In this document: positions 7,462 to 10,440 of the stretch, piece by piece
Numbering within the stretch: the first letter of the stretch is position 1
Layout of the letters: each line of letters begins with the position of its first letter
NCBI GenBank assembly: GCA_937863915.1
Contig: CALMID010000180.1
Span: forward strand, 1 to 10,440
Direction of reading: 5' to 3'
DNA: 10,440 nucleotides
Source: an uncultured Pseudomonas sp.
GTDB lineage: Bacteria; Pseudomonadota; Gammaproteobacteria; Pseudomonadales; Pseudomonadaceae
Notes under the pieces: generated by a model
Database searches by the model: none
Seen by the model: only the letters and a program-made list of their open reading frames with translations
Told to the model about the DNA's origin: nothing
Made by a program: the position numbers and the translations under genes

Positions 7462-8283
7462 TTACTTGCGGCGACGAACGATCATGTTGTCGGTGCGCTT
7501 GTTGGAGCGAGTCTTCGCACCCTTGGTCGGGAAGCCCCACGGCGAAACCGGGTGACGACCACCAGAAGTACGACCCTCACCACCACCATGCGGGTGATCA
7601 ACCGGGTTCATGGCAACACCACGAACGGTCGGACGAACACCGCGCCAGCGCTTGGCACCGGCCTTGCCCAGGGAGCGCAGGCTATGCTCGGAGTTGGAAA
7701 CCTCACCGAGAGTCGCGCGGCATTCCGACAGGACTTTACGCATCTCGCCGGAGCGCAGACGCACAGTCACGTAAGCACCTTCACGAGCAACCAGCTGGGC
7801 CGAAGCACCCGCGGAGCGAGCGATCTGCGCACCCTTACCCGGCTTCAGTTCGATGCCGTGAATGGTGCTACCCACCGGAATGTTACGCAGCGGCAGCGAG
7901 TTACCAGCCTTGATCGGAGCCTGAGCACCGGATACCAGCTGATCGCCAGCTTTCACGCCCTTCGGGGCGATGATGTAGGCGCGCTCGCCATCTGCATACT
8001 TCAGCAGAGCGATGTGAGCAGTACGGTTCGGGTCGTATTCGATGCGCTCAACGGTGGCAGGAATGCCATCCTTGTTGCGACGGAAGTCGACCAGACGATA
8101 GTGCTGCTTGTGACCACCACCGATGTGGCGAGTGGTGATGCGGCCGTTGTTGTTACGACCACCAGTCTTCGACTTCTTTTCCAGCAGCGGCGCGTACGGA
8201 GCCCCTTTGTGCAGGTCCTGATTGACCACTTTGACAACAAAGCGGCGGCCTGCGGAAGTCGGTTTGCATTTAACGATTGCCAT
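7462..8283 (-). CDS. rplB: 50S ribosomal protein L2
   Basis: L2 is a highly conserved core protein of the large subunit. It is needed for subunit association, tRNA binding and peptidyl transferase activity. The 273 residues equal the E. coli length. The N-terminal OB-like domain includes [20 protein letters not shown] (about 43-62). The C-terminal domain carries [14 protein letters not shown], in which the first histidine (about residue 230 counting Met) corresponds to E. coli His229, implicated in activity. The rplW stop runs into TAAGGAAGGGG upstream of the ATG. Confidence 0.99.
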   Translation of the reverse strand: MAIVKCKPTSAGRRFVVKVVNQDLHKGAPYAPLLEKKSKTGGRNNNGRITTRHIGGGHKQHYRLVDFRRNKDGIPATVERIEYDPNRTAHIALLKYADGERAYIIAPKGVKAGDQLVSGAQAPIKAGNSLPLRNIPVGSTIHGIELKPGKGAQIARSAGASAQLVAREGAYVTVRLRSGEMRKVLSECRATLGEVSNSEHSLRSLGKAGAKRWRGVRPTVRGVAMNPVDHPHGGGEGRTSGGRHPVSPWGFPTKGAKTRSNKRTDNMIVRRRK

Positions 8284-8297
8284 GATGCGCCCCTTCC

Positions 8298-8597
8298 TTA
8301 CTCAGCACTGCTGGTGAAATCGAGATCCTGGCCCGGCTGGAGAGCGATGTACGCCTTTTTCCAGTCGTTACGCTTGCCCAGACCACGGACAGTGCGCTTG
8401 GTCTTGCCCTTGACGTTCAGAGTGGTTACGCGAGCAACCTTGACACCGAACAGGGTTTCGACAGCCTTCTTGATTTCCAGCTTGGTTGCGTCAGTAGCAA
8501 CCTTGAAAACGAACTGACCCTTGCTATCTGCAAGTACGGTGGCCTTCTCGGAGATGTGCGGGCCAACCAGCACTTTGAATACGCGTTCCTGGTTCAT
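8298..8597 (-). CDS. rplW: 50S ribosomal protein L23
   Basis: L23 lies at the peptide tunnel exit and is the docking point for trigger factor and signal recognition particle. The 99 residues contain HISEK near residues 14-18; Glu17 corresponds to E. coli Glu18, which is important for trigger factor binding. The family segment [20 protein letters not shown] is at 62-81. Its ATG overlaps the rplD stop in an ATGA arrangement (4 nt shared), so translation is probably coupled to L4, a near neighbour in the tunnel wall. Confidence 0.98.
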   Translation of the reverse strand: MNQERVFKVLVGPHISEKATVLADSKGQFVFKVATDATKLEIKKAVETLFGVKVARVTTLNVKGKTKRTVRGLGKRNDWKKAYIALQPGQDLDFTSSAE

Positions 8598-9196
8598 CCC
8601 AGCAGCTCCTCGAATTTCTTCACGGCCGACACGGTGACCAGCACCTTGTCATAGGCGATCAGACTTACCGGGTCGGAACCTTGTACGTCACGCACATCGA
8701 CATGCGGCAGGTTGCGCGCGGCCAGGTACAGGTTCTGGTCGACGGCATCGGAAACGATCAGCACGTCGGTCAGGCCCATGCCGTTCAGCTTGGCCAGCAG
8801 ATCTTTGGTCTTCGGCGCTTCAACGGTGAAGTCCTCAACCACTACCAGACGCTCGGAACGAACCAGCTCAGCAAGGATGGAGCGCAGAGCTGCGCGGTAC
8901 ATCTTCTTGTTCAGCTTTTGGCTGTGATCCTGCGGCTTGGCAGCGAAAGTCACACCACCGGAACGCCAGATGGGGCTGCGGATGGTGCCAGCACGAGCAC
9001 GACCAGTGCCCTTCTGACGCCACGGCTTCTTGCCACCACCGGAAACTTCGGAACGGGTCTTTTGCGCGCGAGTGCCCTGACGGCCACCGGCCATGTAGGC
9101 AACAACAGCCTGGTGAACCAGAGTCTCGTTGAATTCGCCGCCAAAAGTACGCTCGCAGACTTCGATAGCCTGAGCGCCATTTACATTCAATTGCAT
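8594..9196 (-). CDS. rplD: 50S ribosomal protein L4
   Basis: L4 is a primary 23S rRNA-binding protein whose extended loop lines the peptide tunnel. In E. coli it also represses its own operon through the S10 leader. The 200 residues fit the family. The loop lies at about residues 37-92 ([20 protein letters not shown] and [14 protein letters not shown]); Lys62 aligns with E. coli Lys63, a macrolide-resistance position. The C-terminal globular part includes [10 protein letters not shown]. The rplC stop is fused to the ribosome binding site as TAAGGGGAGAG. The leader upstream of rpsJ looks too short for the classical L4-responsive structure. Confidence 0.98.
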   Translation of the reverse strand: MQLNVNGAQAIEVCERTFGGEFNETLVHQAVVAYMAGGRQGTRAQKTRSEVSGGGKKPWRQKGTGRARAGTIRSPIWRSGGVTFAAKPQDHSQKLNKKMYRAALRSILAELVRSERLVVVEDFTVEAPKTKDLLAKLNGMGLTDVLIVSDAVDQNLYLAARNLPHVDVRDVQGSDPVSLIAYDKVLVTVSAVKKFEELLG

Positions 9197-9211
9197 CTCA
9201 GCACTCTCCCC

Positions 9212-9841
9212 TTAAGCCTTGGCAGCCGGACGCACGATCACGTCGCCACCAGGAGCGCCCGGAACGGCACCCTTGACCAGCAGCAGATTGCGCTCGGCAT
9301 CGACACGGACCACTTCCAGGGACTGCACAGTCACGCGCTCAGCGCCCAGGTGACCGGACATTTTCTTGCCCTTGAATACGCGACCCGGGGTCTGGCACTG
9401 ACCAATGGAACCCGGAGCACGGTGGGAGACGGAGTTACCGTGAGTGTTGTCTTGGCCACGGAAGTTCCAGCGCTTGATGGTACCGGCATAGCCTTTACCC
9501 TTGGACTGACCGGTGACATCCACCAGTTGCCCAGCCTGGAACAGATCAACATTGATCGAGTCGCCAGCTTGGTACTCGCCCTCTTCCAGGCGGAATTCCC
9601 AAACACCGCGACCAGCTGCAACATTGGCCTTGGCAAAGTGACCGGCCTGAGCCTTGGTCACACGGGAAGCACGACGCTCACCGACAGTTACCTGAACTGC
9701 ACGATAGCCATCGCTGTCTTCGTTTTTGAACTGGGTGACGCGATTCGGTTCGACCTCGATGACCGTAACCGGAATGGAGACACCTTCTTCGGTGAAAATG
9801 CGGGTCATGCCGCACTTACGACCGACTACACCAATAGTCAT
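9212..9841 (-). CDS. rplC: 50S ribosomal protein L3
   Basis: L3 initiates 50S assembly by binding the 3' part of 23S rRNA, and its long arm reaches the peptidyl transferase centre. From [16 protein letters not shown] the protein has 209 residues, the family size. The central arm includes [20 protein letters not shown] (131-150); Gln150 aligns with the E. coli glutamine methylated by PrmB. The start at 9841 is chosen because GAGG lies 9 nt upstream and the family begins here. An in-frame ATG at 9856 overlaps that Shine-Dalgarno sequence. The gene follows rpsJ after an unusually large 84-nt gap. Confidence 0.98.
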   Translation of the reverse strand: MTIGVVGRKCGMTRIFTEEGVSIPVTVIEVEPNRVTQFKNEDSDGYRAVQVTVGERRASRVTKAQAGHFAKANVAAGRGVWEFRLEEGEYQAGDSINVDLFQAGQLVDVTGQSKGKGYAGTIKRWNFRGQDNTHGNSVSHRAPGSIGQCQTPGRVFKGKKMSGHLGAERVTVQSLEVVRVDAERNLLLVKGAVPGAPGGDVIVRPAAKA

Positions 9842-9850
9842 GTTGTAAAA

Positions 9851-9854
9851 CCTC
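9851..9854 (-). promoter_or_regulatory. Ribosome binding site of rplC
   Basis: GAGG on the minus strand, 9 nt before the ATG at 9841. It overlaps the upstream in-frame ATG (9854-9856), which argues that the upstream ATG is not the start. Confidence 0.8.
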
Positions 9855-9909
9855 ATGAGTGTACGGGGCTTTCACCCGCTATGGCCGCCCATTTCAGAGC
9901 GTTACACGA

Positions 9910-9929
9910 CTAAAACCGTAGGGTTTTAG
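9910..9929 (-). repeat. Perfect hairpin at the rpsJ stop codon
   Basis: CTAAAACC and GGTTTTAG pair over 8 bp around a CTAC loop, and the rpsJ TAA stop lies within the 5' arm. No U-run follows, so it is not a typical terminator. It may affect termination, re-initiation or mRNA stability in the 84-nt rpsJ-rplC gap. The rest of that gap shows no further gene or clear promoter. Structure seen; role inferred. Confidence 0.6.
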
Positions 9930-10237
9930 CCGAGGCTGATCTGCACTTCCACGCCAGCCGCAAGATCAAGCTTCATCAGCGCATCAACGGTTTTATCCGT
10001 CGGCTGGACGATGTCCAGAACACGCTTATGAGTGCGAATCTCGTACTGGTCGCGCGCGTCTTTGTTGACGTGCGGAGAAACCAGAACAGTGAAACGCTCC
10101 TTGCGAGTTGGCAGAGGAATCGGACCACGCACCTGAGCACCAGTACGTTTCGCGGTTTCCACGATTTCCTGGGTAGATTGATCGATCAGGCGATGGTCAA
10201 AAGCCTTCAACCGAATACGGATTTGTTGGTTTTGCAT
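9926..10237 (-). CDS. rpsJ: 30S ribosomal protein S10 / transcription factor NusE
   Basis: S10 is a head protein of the 30S subunit. As NusE it also joins NusB and NusG in antitermination and transcription-translation coupling. The 103 residues equal the E. coli length. [19 protein letters not shown] leads into the family signature at about residues 28-43 ([16 protein letters not shown]), followed by the loop [19 protein letters not shown] (54-72). It is the first gene after the strong promoter. Two possible ribosome binding sites precede the ATG, GGAG at 10249-10252 (11 nt away) and AAGG at 10242-10245 (4 nt away); neither is ideally spaced. Confidence 0.99.
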
Positions 10238-10268
10238 TTGACCTTAGACTCCAAGTTGCCATTCCCAC

Positions 10269-10285
10269 CGGACGCAAAACGCCCG
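10269..10285 (-). promoter_or_regulatory. Small hairpin in the rpsJ leader
   Basis: CGGGCG and CGTCCG pair (one G-U wobble) around TTTTG within the roughly 55-60 nt untranslated leader. It is the only clear stem I can see between the promoter and rpsJ, far simpler than the multi-stem E. coli S10 leader. Function unknown. Confidence 0.4.
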
Positions 10286-10300
10286 ATAAAAGGAGGCGCA

Positions 10301-10329
10301 ATTGTACGGATGCGCCCTAGGGGTGTCAA
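10301..10329 (-). promoter_or_regulatory. S10 operon promoter (sigma-70 type)
   Basis: On the minus strand a perfect -35 TTGACA (10324-10329) is followed after exactly 17 nt by TACAAT (10301-10306, five of six consensus bases). Initiation is predicted about 10293-10297, giving a leader of about 55-60 nt. The bases after the -10 are GC-rich (TGCGCC), the discriminator type found at stringently controlled ribosomal promoters. It sits between the tuf terminator and rpsJ, and probably drives the whole cluster. Confidence 0.88.
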
Positions 10330-10347
10330 TAAATGATCAACAAATAG

Positions 10348-10373
10348 AAAAAGGGCCCCGAAGGGCCCTTTTC
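10348..10373 (-). terminator. Intrinsic terminator of tuf
   Basis: Arms 10363-10372 and 10349-10358 form a perfect 10-bp stem (AAAAGGGCCC with its complement) closed by a TTCG tetraloop within CTTCGG. A run of five T on the minus strand ends the structure. It starts 14 nt after the tuf stop and separates the tuf transcript from the S10 promoter. The plus strand also shows a short T-run, so it could act in both directions. Confidence 0.93.
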
Positions 10374-10386
10374 ACAGATCAATCGA

Positions 10387-10440
10387 TTACTCGATGACCT
10401 TGGCAACCACGCCAGCACCAACGGTACGGCCGCCTTCGCG
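10387..10440 (-). CDS. tuf: Elongation factor Tu (partial, last 17 residues)
   Basis: EF-Tu is the GTPase that brings aminoacyl-tRNA to the ribosome. Only the extreme C-terminus is inside the window: REGGRTVGAGVVAKVIE followed by TAA. This is the highly conserved end of EF-Tu domain III. The position directly upstream of rpsJ is the usual place of one tuf copy at the end of the rpsL-rpsG-fusA-tuf operon. Whether this copy is tufA or tufB cannot be told from the fragment. Confidence 0.95.
   Translation of the reverse strand, partial: REGGRTVGAGVVAKVIE

Noticed and set aside
9842..9856. Upstream in-frame ATG adding five residues to L3.
   Set aside because: It overlaps the GAGG that serves the ATG at 9841, and the family starts at MTIGVVG.
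8681..9913. 410-codon open frame on the plus strand opposite rplD and rplC, and similar long plus-strand frames across the window (for example 244-999, 1009-1761, 2419-3444, 4548-5579, 7552-8517).
   Set aside because: All lie antisense to certain ribosomal protein genes, cross gene boundaries and show no recognisable domain. Highly expressed genes of this type avoid TTA, CTA and TCA codons, which removes stops from the antisense frame, so long shadows are expected.
9842..9925. Tiny minus-strand reading frame (Met-Gly-Gly-His-Ser-Gly-stop) in the rpsJ-rplC gap.
   Set aside because: Six codons without a Shine-Dalgarno sequence; expected by chance.
10315..10322. Eight-base palindrome CCCTAGGG in the spacer of the S10 promoter.
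   Set aside because: Too short to argue for an operator, and no second copy or flanking symmetry is seen.
1..10440. Novel defence, mobile or biosynthetic system.
   Set aside because: The window is filled by the conserved ribosomal protein cluster; no inserted gene, direct-repeat pair, CRISPR array or transposase was seen.

Overview
The window is one continuous stretch of the bacterial S10-spc ribosomal protein cluster. Every gene lies on the minus strand, so transcription runs from high to low coordinates. The protein sequences and gene order (end of tuf, then rpsJ through secY) fit a gammaproteobacterium, most likely Pseudomonas or a close relative. This assignment rests on remembered Pseudomonas ribosomal proteins (for example L18, L29, S3 and S19 match closely in length and sequence); no search was run.

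Layout in the direction of transcription: the last 17 codons of tuf (EF-Tu) are followed by a strong intrinsic terminator with a UUCG loop. A near-consensus sigma-70 promoter (TTGACA, 17 bp, TACAAT) and a short leader come next. Then follow rpsJ, rplC, rplD, rplW, rplB, rpsS, rplV, rpsC, rplP, rpmC, rpsQ (the E. coli S10 operon set), directly continued by rplN, rplX, rplE, rpsN, rpsH, rplF, rplR, rpsE, rpmD, rplO and the first 340 codons of secY (the spc set). secY runs off the low-coordinate edge.

The genes are tightly packed. Most junctions are 0-20 nt or overlap by 1-4 nt, and in seven of them the upstream TAA stop runs directly into the next Shine-Dalgarno sequence (TAAGG). This suggests strong translational coupling. 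Only two internal gaps are larger: rpsJ-rplC (84 nt, one perfect hairpin) and rpsN-rpsH (179 nt, three stem-loops and a possible internal promoter). The E. coli break between the S10 and spc operons (rpsQ/rplN) is only 12 nt here, so any subdivision of the transcript is more likely at rpsN-rpsH.

Together the genes encode 10 large-subunit and small-subunit neighbours around the peptide exit tunnel, the decoding region and the 5S RNA region, plus the SecY channel that docks at the tunnel exit. I see no mobile element, CRISPR array, tRNA/rRNA gene or novel accessory system. The long plus-strand open frames are antisense shadows. The items most worth a second look are the structured rpsN-rpsH spacer, the short S10 leader and the N-terminal extension of S5.
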